DNA of 64,000 nt from contig NC_015514.1 in assembly GCF_000212695.1 (NCBI RefSeq), positions 3,720,001 through 3,784,000 on the forward strand. The letters are read 5' to 3'. Position numbers and translations under genes: made by a program. Positions 51,485 to 60,179 of the stretch are shown in pieces. The notes under the pieces were generated by a model. That model searched no databases, was not told the DNA's origin, and worked only from the letters and a program-made list of their open reading frames with translations. Source of the DNA: Cellulomonas fimi ATCC 484 (GTDB lineage: Bacteria > Actinomycetota > Actinomycetes > Actinomycetales > Cellulomonadaceae). Every line of letters begins with the position of its first letter. Within the stretch, counting starts at the first letter, position 1.

Positions 51485-52054
51485 ATGACGACGAGGACGA
51501 CGCGGACCACCACGAGCGAGCCGGCGTTCTCCCGGGGCGCGCTCGAGGCCCGGCACGCGCTCGGGTGGGCGGTCGGCGTGCTGCTGGTCCTGGCGGTCGG
51601 CGCGGTGGCGTGGCGGATGCTGGGCGCGCGCGCGTCGGGGCAGCTCGGGGTCCTCGCGGTCGCGGCGCTGTGCGCGGGCGGGCTGCTGCTGATCGCGGTC
51701 GGGTGCGGGACGGTCACGTCGGAGTACGTGCGGGTGACCACGACGGAGACCACCGAGACCGACGTGCCGGCGGAGGTCCCCCGCGCCGGCGCGCCGGCGG
51801 CGGCCGCCCAGGCGCTCGTGCCGCAGCTCGCGACCGGCATGGCCCGGCTCTCCCCCGCCCGGTCGCTCGTGCTGGCCGGCGTGACGCTGCTGCTCGTCGC
51901 GGGGGCCGGTGCCGGTCTCGGGTACACGCTCGACCAGGTGGCCGGCACGGGCCGCTCGACCCCGTCCCCGGCACCGTCGGGCGTGCCGTCGACGCCCGCT
52001 CCGCCGTCCGCACCGGGCGGGGACGCGTCGCCCGATACCGGACCCACGCCGTGA
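51485..52054 (+). CDS. Hypothetical membrane protein
   Basis: 189 residues, Thr-rich N-terminus (MTTRTTRTTTSEP), helices ALGWAVGVLLVLAVGAVAW, LGVLAVAALCAGGLLLIAVG and SLVLAGVTLLLVAGAGAGLG, and a Pro/Ser/Thr-rich extracytoplasmic tail. Family not recognised. No strong Shine-Dalgarno; 91 bases from the divergent macro-domain gene. Confidence 0.7.
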   Translation: MTTRTTRTTTSEPAFSRGALEARHALGWAVGVLLVLAVGAVAWRMLGARASGQLGVLAVAALCAGGLLLIAVGCGTVTSEYVRVTTTETTETDVPAEVPRAGAPAAAAQALVPQLATGMARLSPARSLVLAGVTLLLVAGAGAGLGYTLDQVAGTGRSTPSPAPSGVPSTPAPPSAPGGDASPDTGPTP

Positions 52055-52079
52055 GGCGGCAGCCCGACCTGGCGCAATA

Positions 52080-52095
52080 CCTACCGCTCGGTTAG
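52080..52095. promoter_or_regulatory. TetR operator upstream of the tetR-like gene
   Basis: CCTACCGCTCGGTTAG, a dyad of the form CCTACC-N3-CGGTWRG (W = A or T, R = A or G), lies 31 bases before the regulator start. The same motif occurs upstream of the GH3 gene at 55240-55255, so this is very probably the binding site of the intervening TetR protein. Confidence 0.8.
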
Positions 52096-52125
52096 TTTTC
52101 GTCGGCTCTGTGCAATCCTGGGGCC

Positions 52126-52743
52126 ATGGCGACCCAGGTCAACGACGCCCGCACCGGCTACGCCAAGGGCCGGGCCACCCGCGAGGAGATCCTGGACGCC
52201 GCCATGCGGCTGTTCGGCGAGGTGGGCTACACCTCCGCGTCGCTGCGCGAGGTCGCCTCCCGCGTGGGCATCACGCACCCCGGTCTGCTGCACCACTTCC
52301 GCAACAAGGTCGCCCTGCTCGAGGCGGTGCTCGAGCGCCGGGACGAGATCGACGAGGCCGCCGTCCGCGCCGACCTCGACCGCGGCGTCGACTACTTCGA
52401 CGCGCTCGTCCTGCTCGTCGAGCGGAACGCGCAGCGCCCCGCCATCGTGGAGCTGTTCGCGACCCTGTCCGCCGAGGCCACCTCCCCCGCGCACCCTGCC
52501 CACGCCTACTTCCAGCGCCGGTACGCCGCCGTGATCGCCAACGCGACCGCCGAGCTCGAGCGGCACCGCGCCACCGGACGGCTGCGGCCCGGCGTCGACC
52601 CCGCGACGGGCGCACGGCTCATCACCGCGATCATGGACGGCCTGCAGGTCCAGTGGCTCCTCGAGGCCGACCAGCCCGACCGCCGCGTCGACATGGCCGC
52701 CGCGCTGCGGGTCGCCTACGACGCGTTCTTCGCCCCCGTGTGA
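52126..52743 (+). CDS. TetR-family repressor of the beta-glucosidase gene
   Basis: 205 residues. N-terminal helix-turn-helix TREEILDAAMRLFGEVGYTSASLREVASRVGITHPGLLHHFRNK; C-terminal all-helical ligand domain of the TetR_C class (AIVELFATLSAEATSPAHPAHAYF). ATG at 52126. It is convergent with the GH3 gene, and both share an operator, predicting autoregulation and control of beta-glucosidase by a glucoside-derived ligand. Confidence 0.92.
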   Translation: MATQVNDARTGYAKGRATREEILDAAMRLFGEVGYTSASLREVASRVGITHPGLLHHFRNKVALLEAVLERRDEIDEAAVRADLDRGVDYFDALVLLVERNAQRPAIVELFATLSAEATSPAHPAHAYFQRRYAAVIANATAELERHRATGRLRPGVDPATGARLITAIMDGLQVQWLLEADQPDRRVDMAAALRVAYDAFFAPV

Positions 52744-52891
52744 CCCGGCGGGAGCGCTCCCGCACGCGCATCCGGGGTACGACGGCCGTGCGTCGCCGCT
52801 CCGGACGCCGCACGGGTCGCACCGGCCCGCCGGCCACACGGGTCGGCACCGGGCGGCCCGGCACACGAGTCGCACCGCGCTCCCGGACGCA

Positions 52892-52931
52892 CGACCGCCC
52901 GGCACCCCTGCGGACGGGTGCCGGGCGGTCG
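52892..52931. terminator. Bidirectional terminator between tetR-like gene and GH3 gene
   Basis: CGACCGCCCGGCACCC (52892-52907) pairs perfectly over 16 bp with 52916-52931 around an 8-base loop, eight bases from the GH3 stop. Bases 52744-52891 hold nothing else. Confidence 0.9.
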
Positions 52932-52938
52932 ACCGGGA

Positions 52939-55200
52939 TCAGGCGCGGGCCTTCTCCACGAGCGCGTCGAGGTCCTCCACGGTCAGCGGCGCGAGCCCGA
53001 AGCTCGCGAACACGCGCGCGGGAGTCTGCGCGAGCATCGCGGCCGTGGCCTCGTCCAGCTGCGGCACGTCGTCGCCCCCGAGGACCTCCGACAGGAGCGG
53101 CCCACCGACGGGGTGGGCCAGCCACTCCTCGATCGTCGACCACGCGGTCAACTCGCCCCACAGGGGCTCCCCGACGACCTCGACGGTGGCCGTGCCGCGC
53201 ACGTCGCGCGACGACGCACCGACCTCGACCACGAACGTCCCGCCCTCGACGGCCCACCGACGCAGGCCGGGGTGCCAGTACGCGAGGTCGCGAGCGGTGA
53301 GCGTGAACGCCACGGTCCGCTGCTCGCCGGGCTCCAGCGCGACCTTGGCGAACGCCTTGAGCTCGTGCGCGGGGCGCAGCACCGACGCCTCGGGGTCGCG
53401 GACGTAGACCTGCACGACCTCCGCACCGGGACGCCCGCCGGTGTTGGCCACGGTCGCGCGGACGTCGACGCGCACGTCGGCACCCTCGCCCGTCACCTCG
53501 GCCGTGACGTCGCCGTACCGGAACGTCGTGTACGTCAGCCCGTGGCCGAAGGGGTACGCGACGTCGACGCCGCGCGTGTCGTACCAGCGGTACCCGACGA
53601 GCACGCCCTCGCCGTAGCGGACGTGGCCCGCCTCGCCCGGGAAGCTCCCGAACGCGGGGGTGTCCTCCAGCCGGTGCGGGACGGTCTCCGCGAGCCGGCC
53701 CGACGGTGCGACCGAGCCGAGCAGCAGGTCCGCGACGGCCGCGCCGCCCGCCTGCCCGCCCAGCCACGTCTCCAGCACCGCCGCCGCACGGTCGCGCCAC
53801 GGCAGCGACACGGCCGAGCCGTTCGCCAGCACGACGACGACGCGCGGGTTGACGTCGGCGACCGCGTCGAGCAGCGCCACCTGGTTGTCGGGCAGGCCGA
53901 GGCGGGGGCGGTCGTAGCCCTCGGACTCGTCCGGCCCGGGCAGGCCGAGGAAGACGACGACCGTGCCCGCCGCGCGGGCCGCCTCCACCGCGGCCGCGCG
54001 CAGCGCGTCGTCGTCCCCCGTCGGCCCGCCCGAGATCGTGAAGCCGGGCTCGAACGGCACGTCGAGACCCGTCGCGGACCGCAGCGCGCCGAGCGCGTCG
54101 TCGAGCCGCGTGGGGTTGACCTGCGACGAGCCGGCACCCTGGTAGCGCGGGGTGCGGGCGAACTCGCCGACGACGAGCAGGCCCTCGGCCCCGGCGAGCG
54201 GCAGCAGCGGCGCACCGTCGACGGCGTCGTTCTTGAGCAGCACGGCACCGGCCGCCGCGGCCTCGCGGGCGAGGGCGTGGTGCGCGTCGACGTCGAACGC
54301 GTCGGCGCCCGTCACGGCCGGCAGCGCGCGCCGGACGAGGTGCAGGACCCGGCGCACGGCGGCGTCGAGGACGGCCTCGTCGAGACGTCCGGCGCGCACC
54401 GCGTCGACGACCTCCTGGTCGGGGCGCGGGCCGGCGGCGGGCATCTGCAGGTCGAGACCCGCGGCCAGCGACGCGACGCGGTCGTGCACCGCACCCCAGT
54501 CGCTGACGACGAGGCCCTCGAAGCCCCACTCGTCGCGCAGCACCTCGGTGAGCAGCCAGTGGTGCTCGGACGCGTAGGTGCCGTTGATCTTGTTGTACGC
54601 GCACATGACGGTCCACGGCTGGGCCTTCGTCACGACCCGCTCGAACGCCGGCAGGTAGATCTCGCGCAGCGTGCGCTCGTCGACGTCGGCGGACACGCGC
54701 ATGCGGTCCGTCTCCTGGTTGTTGGCCGCGAAGTGCTTGAGCGACGTGCCGACGCCCTGGCTCTGGATGCCGGCGACGAGCGCGGCACCGAGGTCGCCGG
54801 CGACGACCGGGTCCTCGGACACGTACTCGAAGTTGCGGCCGCACAGCGGGGTGCGCTTGATGTTGACGCCCGGGCCGAGCAGCACGGCGACGTCGTTGGC
54901 GCGCGTCTCGCGGCCGAGCGCCTCGCCGACGCGGCGGACCAGGTCGACGTCCCACGTCGAGCCGAGCGCGGCGGCGGTCGGGAAGCACGTCGCGGGGACG
55001 GAGCTGCCGAGACCGAGGTGGTCGGCGTCCTGCGCCTGCTTGCGCAGGCCGTGGGGCCCGTCGGTGACCATGACGGGCGGCACGTCGAGGCGTTCGACGC
55101 CCGTGGTGTGCCAGAAGTCGGAGCCCGACGTGAGCGACGCCTTCTCCTCCAGCGACAGCGCGGACAGGACGCGTTCGACGTCGAACGGCGCGTGCGGCAT
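52939..55200 (-). CDS. GH3 beta-glucosidase
   Basis: Cytoplasmic exo-glycosidase, 753 residues, releasing glucose from beta-linked disaccharides or glucosides. GH3 N-domain (about 1-290) with VTDGPHGLRKQ, GRNFEYVSEDP, LKHFAANNQETDR and the nucleophile Asp in GLVVSDWGAVHD; GH3 C-domain (about 310-520) with VVVFLGLPGPDESEGYDRP; fibronectin III-like C-terminus (VANTGGRPGAEVVQVYV). No signal peptide. ATG at 55200 follows GAGGAGGTGCC. Repression by the convergent TetR is inferred from the shared operator. Confidence 0.96.
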   Translation of the reverse strand: MPHAPFDVERVLSALSLEEKASLTSGSDFWHTTGVERLDVPPVMVTDGPHGLRKQAQDADHLGLGSSVPATCFPTAAALGSTWDVDLVRRVGEALGRETRANDVAVLLGPGVNIKRTPLCGRNFEYVSEDPVVAGDLGAALVAGIQSQGVGTSLKHFAANNQETDRMRVSADVDERTLREIYLPAFERVVTKAQPWTVMCAYNKINGTYASEHHWLLTEVLRDEWGFEGLVVSDWGAVHDRVASLAAGLDLQMPAAGPRPDQEVVDAVRAGRLDEAVLDAAVRRVLHLVRRALPAVTGADAFDVDAHHALAREAAAAGAVLLKNDAVDGAPLLPLAGAEGLLVVGEFARTPRYQGAGSSQVNPTRLDDALGALRSATGLDVPFEPGFTISGGPTGDDDALRAAAVEAARAAGTVVVFLGLPGPDESEGYDRPRLGLPDNQVALLDAVADVNPRVVVVLANGSAVSLPWRDRAAAVLETWLGGQAGGAAVADLLLGSVAPSGRLAETVPHRLEDTPAFGSFPGEAGHVRYGEGVLVGYRWYDTRGVDVAYPFGHGLTYTTFRYGDVTAEVTGEGADVRVDVRATVANTGGRPGAEVVQVYVRDPEASVLRPAHELKAFAKVALEPGEQRTVAFTLTARDLAYWHPGLRRWAVEGGTFVVEVGASSRDVRGTATVEVVGEPLWGELTAWSTIEEWLAHPVGGPLLSEVLGGDDVPQLDEATAAMLAQTPARVFASFGLAPLTVEDLDALVEKARA

Positions 55201-55239
55201 GGCACCTCCTCGTGCGTGCGGATCACCCTTCGCGAAAAA

Positions 55240-55255
55240 CCTACCATGCGGTAGG
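55240..55255. promoter_or_regulatory. TetR operator upstream of the GH3 gene
   Basis: CCTACCATGCGGTAGG is a near-perfect dyad, 40 bases before the GH3 start, matching the site at 52080-52095. The flanking AAAAA run and TAGGTT on the minus strand suggest that it overlaps the promoter. Confidence 0.8.
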
Positions 55256-55305
55256 GATCCGGCCGCGCCGCGCGGCCACCGACCGCGGGCCGACGGGCAC
55301 GACGA

Positions 55306-55336
55306 AGGCCCCTCGGTCGCTTACACCGAGGGGCCT
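55306..55336. repeat. Hairpin repeat, copy 1
   Basis: AGGCCCCTCGG / CCGAGGGGCCT arms (55306-55316 and 55326-55336) with loop TCGCTTACA. A near-identical copy lies 550 bases downstream. Neither follows a recognised gene end directly, so they look like a dispersed hairpin element rather than ordinary terminators. Confidence 0.75.
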
Positions 55337-55385
55337 GCGTGGAGGGTACCGATGCGGACGCCCGGACGGGTGAACGCCGCGCGGC

Positions 55386-55668
55386 CTGTCCACAAATTCT
55401 GTCCACAGGGGTGTGCACGGAGCGCGTCGTGCCTGCACATCCTGTGGACGAACCTGTGCGCGGACCGGTGGACGAAAGTCGGTCCGCACAGACCCTTGCG
55501 ACCCGCCGACGGGCAGGACTAGAACTTCACCAACGAGCTCGACAGCATCGGAACCGCAGGTGAGAGGCCCTTTCGAGGGCGAACAACCTGCGCCCGGAGC
55601 TGACGGGCGCGGGCCGACCGGAGAACGGGCAGCCATCTCGACGAGGCATCTCGCCGACCTGTGGACGA
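55386..55668. other. Cluster of DnaA-box-like sequences in a 730-base non-coding stretch
   Basis: Four sites match the actinobacterial DnaA box TTGTCCACA at 8 of 9 bases: CTGTCCACA at 55386-55394 and 55399-55407, and TCGTCCACA on the minus strand at 55443-55451 and 55660-55668. The first three lie within 66 bases. No supported gene exists between 55256 and 55984. This is not the replication origin (no dnaA, dnaN or rpmH nearby). Confidence 0.4.
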
Positions 55669-55855
55669 CGACGCAGGGGCCGCAACGGACCGGAAGGTCA
55701 GGACGCAGTCCTCCCCGTCCCCGGTGGAGCCGACGGCGCCGGATCCCTCCCGAGGGCGCCGGACCGCAGGACACTCCGGGCGGCGAGGCGGAGCCGCACC
55801 GTCGCAGCGGGGTCCCCGCCGGTCCTCCGGCGGACCGGGACCTGCGGTCCACCGG

Positions 55856-55890
55856 GAAGGCCCCTCGGACGCTTACTCCGAGGGGCCTTC
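55856..55890. repeat. Hairpin repeat, copy 2
   Basis: GAAGGCCCCTCGG / CCGAGGGGCCTTC arms (55856-55868 and 55878-55890), perfect over 13 bp, loop ACGCTTACT. Shares arms and the CGCTTAC loop core with copy 1 at 55306-55336. Confidence 0.75.
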
Positions 55891-55929
55891 TCCGTGCTCG
55901 GACCTCCTCGGGACCGACCCCCTCGCAGC

Positions 55930-55977
55930 GCGCAGCCGGCACGGCGCGCAGTCGGCACGGCGGGCAGCCGGCACGGC
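55930..55977. repeat. 16-bp tandem repeat, three copies
   Basis: Three consecutive units close to GCGCAGCCGGCACGGC (55930-55945, 55946-55961, 55962-55977) differ at one to three positions, ending seven bases before the stop of the dtd gene on the minus strand. Possibly a copy-number-variable tract. Confidence 0.8.
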
Positions 55978-55984
55978 GGGCGTG

Positions 55985-56419
55985 TCAGGCGGGAGCCGAC
56001 TCCAGGACGATCGTCACCGGGCCGTCGTTCACGAGCTCGACCGCCATGTCCGCACCGAACACCCCGGTGGCGACCTCGAGCCCCCGGTCCCGCAGCGCCG
56101 CGACGACCGCGTCCACGAGCGGCTCCGCGACCGGGCCCGGCGCCGCGGCGTTCCACGTCGGCCGCCGTCCCTTGCGGGTGTCGGCGTAGAGCGTGAACTG
56201 GCTGACGACCAGCACGGGCGCCCCGACGTCGACGGCGCTGCGCTCGTCGCGCAGGATCCGCAGCTCCGCGATCTTGCGGGACACGAGCTCGACCTGCGCG
56301 GGCCCGTCGCCGGGCGTCACGCCCACCAGCGCCACGAGCCCGGGACGGTCGATCGCGCCCACCACGACGCCGTCGACGGTCACCGACGCGCGCGTCACGC
56401 GCTGCACGACGGCCCTCAC
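55985..56419 (-). CDS. dtd: D-aminoacyl-tRNA deacylase
   Basis: 144 residues, frees tRNA from D-amino acids. [20 protein letters not shown] at the N-terminus, the active-site [15 protein letters not shown] and the GP motif [12 protein letters not shown] are diagnostic. GTG at 56419 gives the standard length. It lies 40 bases downstream of the asparaginase gene on the same strand. Confidence 0.97.
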   Translation of the reverse strand: MRAVVQRVTRASVTVDGVVVGAIDRPGLVALVGVTPGDGPAQVELVSRKIAELRILRDERSAVDVGAPVLVVSQFTLYADTRKGRRPTWNAAAPGPVAEPLVDAVVAALRDRGLEVATGVFGADMAVELVNDGPVTIVLESAPA

Positions 56420-56459
56420 GCGGCACCCGCCCGCGGCCGGGAGGCCGCCACGACGCCCC

Positions 56460-57437
56460 TCATGCCGCCTGCGCCCACGGCCCGAAGGCCGGCACGACCG
56501 CCCCCACGGGCTCGCCGTGCCCCAGCACGGGCGTGACGCCGAGAGGACGCACCACGTCGGCGTCGGCACCCGCGACCGCGAGCGCCGCCGCGAGCACCGC
56601 CGCCCGTGGGCGCGCCGACCCGTCGAGCACCTTGAGGGCCACGGCCGACCCGTCGGGCAGCGCGGCACCGTAGACCCCGTCGGCGCCGTCCTTGGCCACG
56701 AGCCCCGTCACGCCCGCACCGAACGCCGTCGCGTCGCGCCCCGTTCCGGCCACGTGCCACGGGTGCGAGCGCATCGCGGCGCCGACCCGGGCGGCCGGGC
56801 CGTCGGTGGCCGCAGCCACGTGCGCGAACGCGCGCGCGAGCCCGACGAGCGTCGTCGAGAAGAGCGGCGCCCCGCACCCGTCGACGGTCGTGTGCGCCAC
56901 GTCGACACCCGTCAGCTCGGCGACGGTGTCACGCACGGCACGCTGCAGCGGGTGCGCCGGGTCGAGGTAGTCGTCGGTCGACCAGCCGCGCGCCGCGCAC
57001 GTCGCGAGCATCCCCGCGTGCTTGCCGGAGCAGTTCTGCGTGAGCGACGCGCGCTCGCGCCCCTCGGCGCGCCAGCGCCACGCGGCGTCGGGGTCGAGCG
57101 GCCAGTCGGGCGTGTTGCGCAGGTCCGCCTCGCTGAGGCCCGCGCCGGTCAGGAGGCGGCGCACGACGTCGAGGTGCGCGTCCTCGCCGTTGTGGCTCGC
57201 GCACACGAGCGCCAGCCGCTCCCCGTCGACGTCGAGACCTGCGCGCAGCATCGCGACCGCCTGCACGGGCTTGAGGGAGGACCGGGCCCACACGGTGACG
57301 TCGGGGTCGCCGAGCGCGTGCCGCACCGAGCCGTCGGGCGCGAGCACGACGACGTGACCGAGGTGCACCGACTCGACGAGCGCGCCCCGCACGACGCGCG
57401 CCAGCGGCACCGCACCGGTCGCGACGTCGGGCGTCAC
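56460..57437 (-). CDS. Asparaginase II-family protein
   Basis: 325 residues of the thermolabile/Rhizobium-type asparaginase II family (hydrolysis of L-asparagine to aspartate and ammonia). Diagnostic stretches: [50 protein letters not shown] and [18 protein letters not shown] at 57437 overlaps the DUF2516 stop (GTGA). No signal peptide, so it is cytoplasmic. Confidence 0.93.
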   Translation of the reverse strand: MTPDVATGAVPLARVVRGALVESVHLGHVVVLAPDGSVRHALGDPDVTVWARSSLKPVQAVAMLRAGLDVDGERLALVCASHNGEDAHLDVVRRLLTGAGLSEADLRNTPDWPLDPDAAWRWRAEGRERASLTQNCSGKHAGMLATCAARGWSTDDYLDPAHPLQRAVRDTVAELTGVDVAHTTVDGCGAPLFSTTLVGLARAFAHVAAATDGPAARVGAAMRSHPWHVAGTGRDATAFGAGVTGLVAKDGADGVYGAALPDGSAVALKVLDGSARPRAAVLAAALAVAGADADVVRPLGVTPVLGHGEPVGAVVPAFGPWAQAA

Positions 57438-57769
57438 CAGCCGCCCGGCGACGACGGGCCGCGGGGGCCGCGCCGGCGCGAGTAGGGCGCCACGGCCGGG
57501 CGCACGTCGACGAGGTAGACGATCGCGCCGACCGCCGCGAGCAGCCCGAGGAAGGACAGGAAGCCGAGCCCGAGGGGCGGCGGGATCGCCATGAACGCGA
57601 CCGCCGTGCCCACGCCGAGGATCGCGCCCCAGAAGTTCTTGGTCCGCTTGCCCGCGGACGGGAACGCGGCCGCCGGGCGGCGCAGCAGGTCGACCAGCGC
57701 CCAGACGCTCAGCGCGAAGATGGCGAGGTAGAAGGCGAGGAACAGGTAGACCTGCAGGGTGGCGACCAC
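57434..57769 (-). CDS. DUF2516 family membrane protein
   Basis: 111 residues with three helices: VYLFLAFYLAIFALSVWALVD, NFWGAILGVGTAVAFMAI and GFLSFLGLLAAVGAIVYLVDVRP, then a basic Arg/Pro tail. Actinobacterial family of unknown role. GTG at 57769. Coupled to the asparaginase gene. Confidence 0.88.
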   Translation of the reverse strand: MVATLQVYLFLAFYLAIFALSVWALVDLLRRPAAAFPSAGKRTKNFWGAILGVGTAVAFMAIPPPLGLGFLSFLGLLAAVGAIVYLVDVRPAVAPYSRRRGPRGPSSPGGW

Positions 57770-57805
57770 GGGTCGAGCCTACGAGAGGTCCCGCGTCGAG
57801 GGCGG

Positions 57806-58933
57806 TCAGATCTCAGGCAGGACGGCCCGCGCGTCGCGCGGCGTGACACCCGCGGTCTCCAGCAGGTCGACGACGAGCGACCGGTGCAGCAGCACGAGGC
57901 TCTGCACCTGCCAGTCGTCGACGGCGAGCGCGAACGGGTCGAGCGAGCCCGCCACCGCGAGAAGCTGCTCGCGCGCACGCTCGGGGTCGTGGCCGGTGCC
58001 GACCGCCGCGGCGAGCTCGTCGACGGCCGCCGCGGTCGCCTCGACCTGGACGCCGAGGCCGGTCGCGTCGTGCAGCACGTCCGCCTGGACCACCGCGAGC
58101 GCACGACGGGCGAGGACCCGCGCGTTGCGCATCGCACGGTCGGCGAGGACCGCCGAGCCCACGAGCGCCGCGAGCTCGTCGGCGAACCGGCGGGCGGCCG
58201 GGGAGACGCGGGCGAGGTCGCGCGCGCTCGCGGACTGCTCGGACCACTCGTCGAGGGCCGGCTGCGAGGCGCGGCCCCGCACGAGCGCGTCCTCGACCGC
58301 CCCGACGGACCGGTCCGTCAGGCCGCGCGCGAGCCCGTGCAGGACGCCCGCGAGCTCGTCGAGCGCCGCCTGGCCGAGCGCGCGCGGGTGCCGTCGGGGG
58401 TCGCTCGGGGTCAGCAGCGCCACGGCGAGGGCGACCGCACCGCCGAGCGCCGCGTCGACCCAGCGCCCGAACGGTCCACCCGCGGCGGCGGGGAGGCTGA
58501 CGATGACGATCGCCTGCACGCCGGCCTGCGTCGTGAGCATGCCGCCGCGGTCGAGGAAGCGGGCGAGCACCGCCGACACGAACAGCACGAGCCCGACCTG
58601 CAGCGCGCCCTGCCCGATGACGACGGCGACGACCTCGCCGAGGGCCACGCCGATCGCGACGCCGACCGCGAGCTCGGCGACGCGCCGCACCGAGCGGTCC
58701 ATCGTGAAGCCGAGCGCGATCCAGGCGCTGACCGGCGCGAAGAACGGGTACGGGTGACCGAACCAGAAGTGCGCGATCGCGAACGCCACGGCTCCCGCGA
58801 CCGCCGCCTGCAGGATCGGGAACCACCCGGCGGCGACCCGCGCCCGTCCTTGCCGCACGCGCGCCCGCACGAGGAGCGGCAGGTCCCGGCGGCTCGGCCG
58901 GCGACCTGCGTCCGCCTCCGCGGCGGCACTCAC
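57806..58933 (-). CDS. FUSC-family membrane protein
   Basis: 375 residues. N-terminal half: about six helices (ILQAAVAGAVAFAIAHFWFG, APVSAWIALGFTMDRSVRR, the FUSC-like core), similar to aromatic-acid exporters; C-terminal half: a helical cytoplasmic domain rich in Ala/Arg/Asp. Probably exports aromatic or amphipathic acids. GTG at 58933. Confidence 0.88.
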   Translation of the reverse strand: MSAAAEADAGRRPSRRDLPLLVRARVRQGRARVAAGWFPILQAAVAGAVAFAIAHFWFGHPYPFFAPVSAWIALGFTMDRSVRRVAELAVGVAIGVALGEVVAVVIGQGALQVGLVLFVSAVLARFLDRGGMLTTQAGVQAIVIVSLPAAAGGPFGRWVDAALGGAVALAVALLTPSDPRRHPRALGQAALDELAGVLHGLARGLTDRSVGAVEDALVRGRASQPALDEWSEQSASARDLARVSPAARRFADELAALVGSAVLADRAMRNARVLARRALAVVQADVLHDATGLGVQVEATAAAVDELAAAVGTGHDPERAREQLLAVAGSLDPFALAVDDWQVQSLVLLHRSLVVDLLETAGVTPRDARAVLPEI

Positions 58934-58944
58934 GTCGCGCTCAT

Positions 58945-58967
58945 CGGGCGCTCACGTCGAGCGCCCG
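58945..58967 (-). terminator. Terminator hairpin after ygfZ
   Basis: CGGGCGCTC (58945-58953) pairs with GAGCGCCCG (58959-58967) around a 5-base loop, nine bases past the ygfZ stop on the minus strand and upstream of the FUSC gene. Confidence 0.7.
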
Positions 58968-58975
58968 GCGCGCGC

Positions 58976-60175
58976 TCACAGGCTGACGTGGTGGCCGAGC
59001 CCGCGGCTCACCGGACCGCGCGCGGCCGGCCGGTCGACCGAGACGCCCTCGCCCGGCACGACCTCCTCCTGCCCGGCTGCGACGACACCGCCCTCGCAGT
59101 CGACGACCAGCGGCGCGTCGACCGGGACGGACCTCTTGACCACGGCCAGCGCGACGGGACCCAGCTCGTGGTGCCGCGCGACCGTCGTCACGTGGCCCAC
59201 GGCACGGCCCGGCTCGGGCGACCCGGCGTCGCCCACGACGTCGTGCACCGCGGCACCCGCCTCGGGCAGCAGGTGTCCGGACCCGTCGAGGTGCAGCAGC
59301 ACGACCCGTCGCGGCGGGCGGCCCAGGTTGTGCACGCGCGCGACCGTCTCCTGGCCGCGGTAGCAGCCCTTGTGCAGGTGCACGGCGGTGCGCAGCCAGT
59401 CGAGCTCGTGCGGGATGGTGCGGTGGTCGACCTCGCGTGCGGCGCGCGGGCGCAGCGCCTCGACGCGGACCGCCTCGGCGGCCCACGTGCCGACGAGCGG
59501 CCAGCCGGCCGCCTCGCGGGCACGCACCTCGTCGACGAGCCGGTCCCGCGGGACCAGCACGAGCCGCCACGCGCGGTCGGCACCGGGGTGCTCGTCGTCG
59601 GGGGCGCCGTACCGGGTGCCGCCCGGCGCGGTGGCCGGCCAGGGGTCCCGCCAGGTGACGGGCTCGTCCGGCGTGCCCTCCGCGTCGACGGGCTCGCCGA
59701 TCGCCGCCCACTCGTCGGTCGCGTCCGTGATCTCCACGCGCAGCATGAACTTCATGCGGTCGAGCCACGCGGCGAGCGCCACGGGCGTCTCCGTGAGCAG
59801 CCACGTCGCCTCGCCGTCGTCGACGACCCCGGCCGCGTGCTCGACGTGCCCCTGCGGCGACAGCACGAGCAGCTCGGTGGACGTGCGCGGCGGCAGCGTC
59901 GCGAGGTCCTGCGACGTGATCGAGTGCAACCACGTCAGCCGGTCCGGGCCGGCGACGCGCACGACGCCGAGCTGCGACTGGTCGACGACCGCTCCGCCGC
60001 GGGTCAGCGCGCGCTGCTCGGCGGTCGGGTCGCCGTAGTGCCACGCGACCCCGGCGTCGGGACCGGAGCCGGCGACGGCACCGCGCCGCTGCAGCAGCGG
60101 GCTCGTGTGCCGCACGGGCTCGCCGTGCGGGGTCGGCGCCGTGGCGTCCGGAGCGGGGTCCTGCGGTGCCGGCAC
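58976..60175 (-). CDS. ygfZ: Folate-binding protein YgfZ
   Basis: About 399 residues; GcvT-like folate-binding fold that helps Fe-S cluster assembly or repair. The signature K-G-C-Y-x-G-Q-E is intact (HLHKGCYRGQETVARVHNLG). Other matches: RLTWLHSITSQDLATL and TELLVLSPQGHVEHAAGV. GTG at 60175; the stop of the upstream nitrobindin-like gene is four bases before it, so the two are co-transcribed. Confidence 0.94.
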   Translation of the reverse strand: MPAPQDPAPDATAPTPHGEPVRHTSPLLQRRGAVAGSGPDAGVAWHYGDPTAEQRALTRGGAVVDQSQLGVVRVAGPDRLTWLHSITSQDLATLPPRTSTELLVLSPQGHVEHAAGVVDDGEATWLLTETPVALAAWLDRMKFMLRVEITDATDEWAAIGEPVDAEGTPDEPVTWRDPWPATAPGGTRYGAPDDEHPGADRAWRLVLVPRDRLVDEVRAREAAGWPLVGTWAAEAVRVEALRPRAAREVDHRTIPHELDWLRTAVHLHKGCYRGQETVARVHNLGRPPRRVVLLHLDGSGHLLPEAGAAVHDVVGDAGSPEPGRAVGHVTTVARHHELGPVALAVVKRSVPVDAPLVVDCEGGVVAAGQEEVVPGEGVSVDRPAARGPVSRGLGHHVSL

Positions 60176-60179
60176 GGTC

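Noticed and set aside
55386..55668. Replication origin
   Set aside because: Despite DnaA-box-like words, none of dnaA, dnaN, rpmH or gyr genes is near, and the boxes are few and scattered.
55241..55942. Minus-strand frame of 233 codons in the gap after the GH3 gene
   Set aside because: Its translation includes both hairpin repeats and the DnaA-box-like region, has no start signal and shows no domain.
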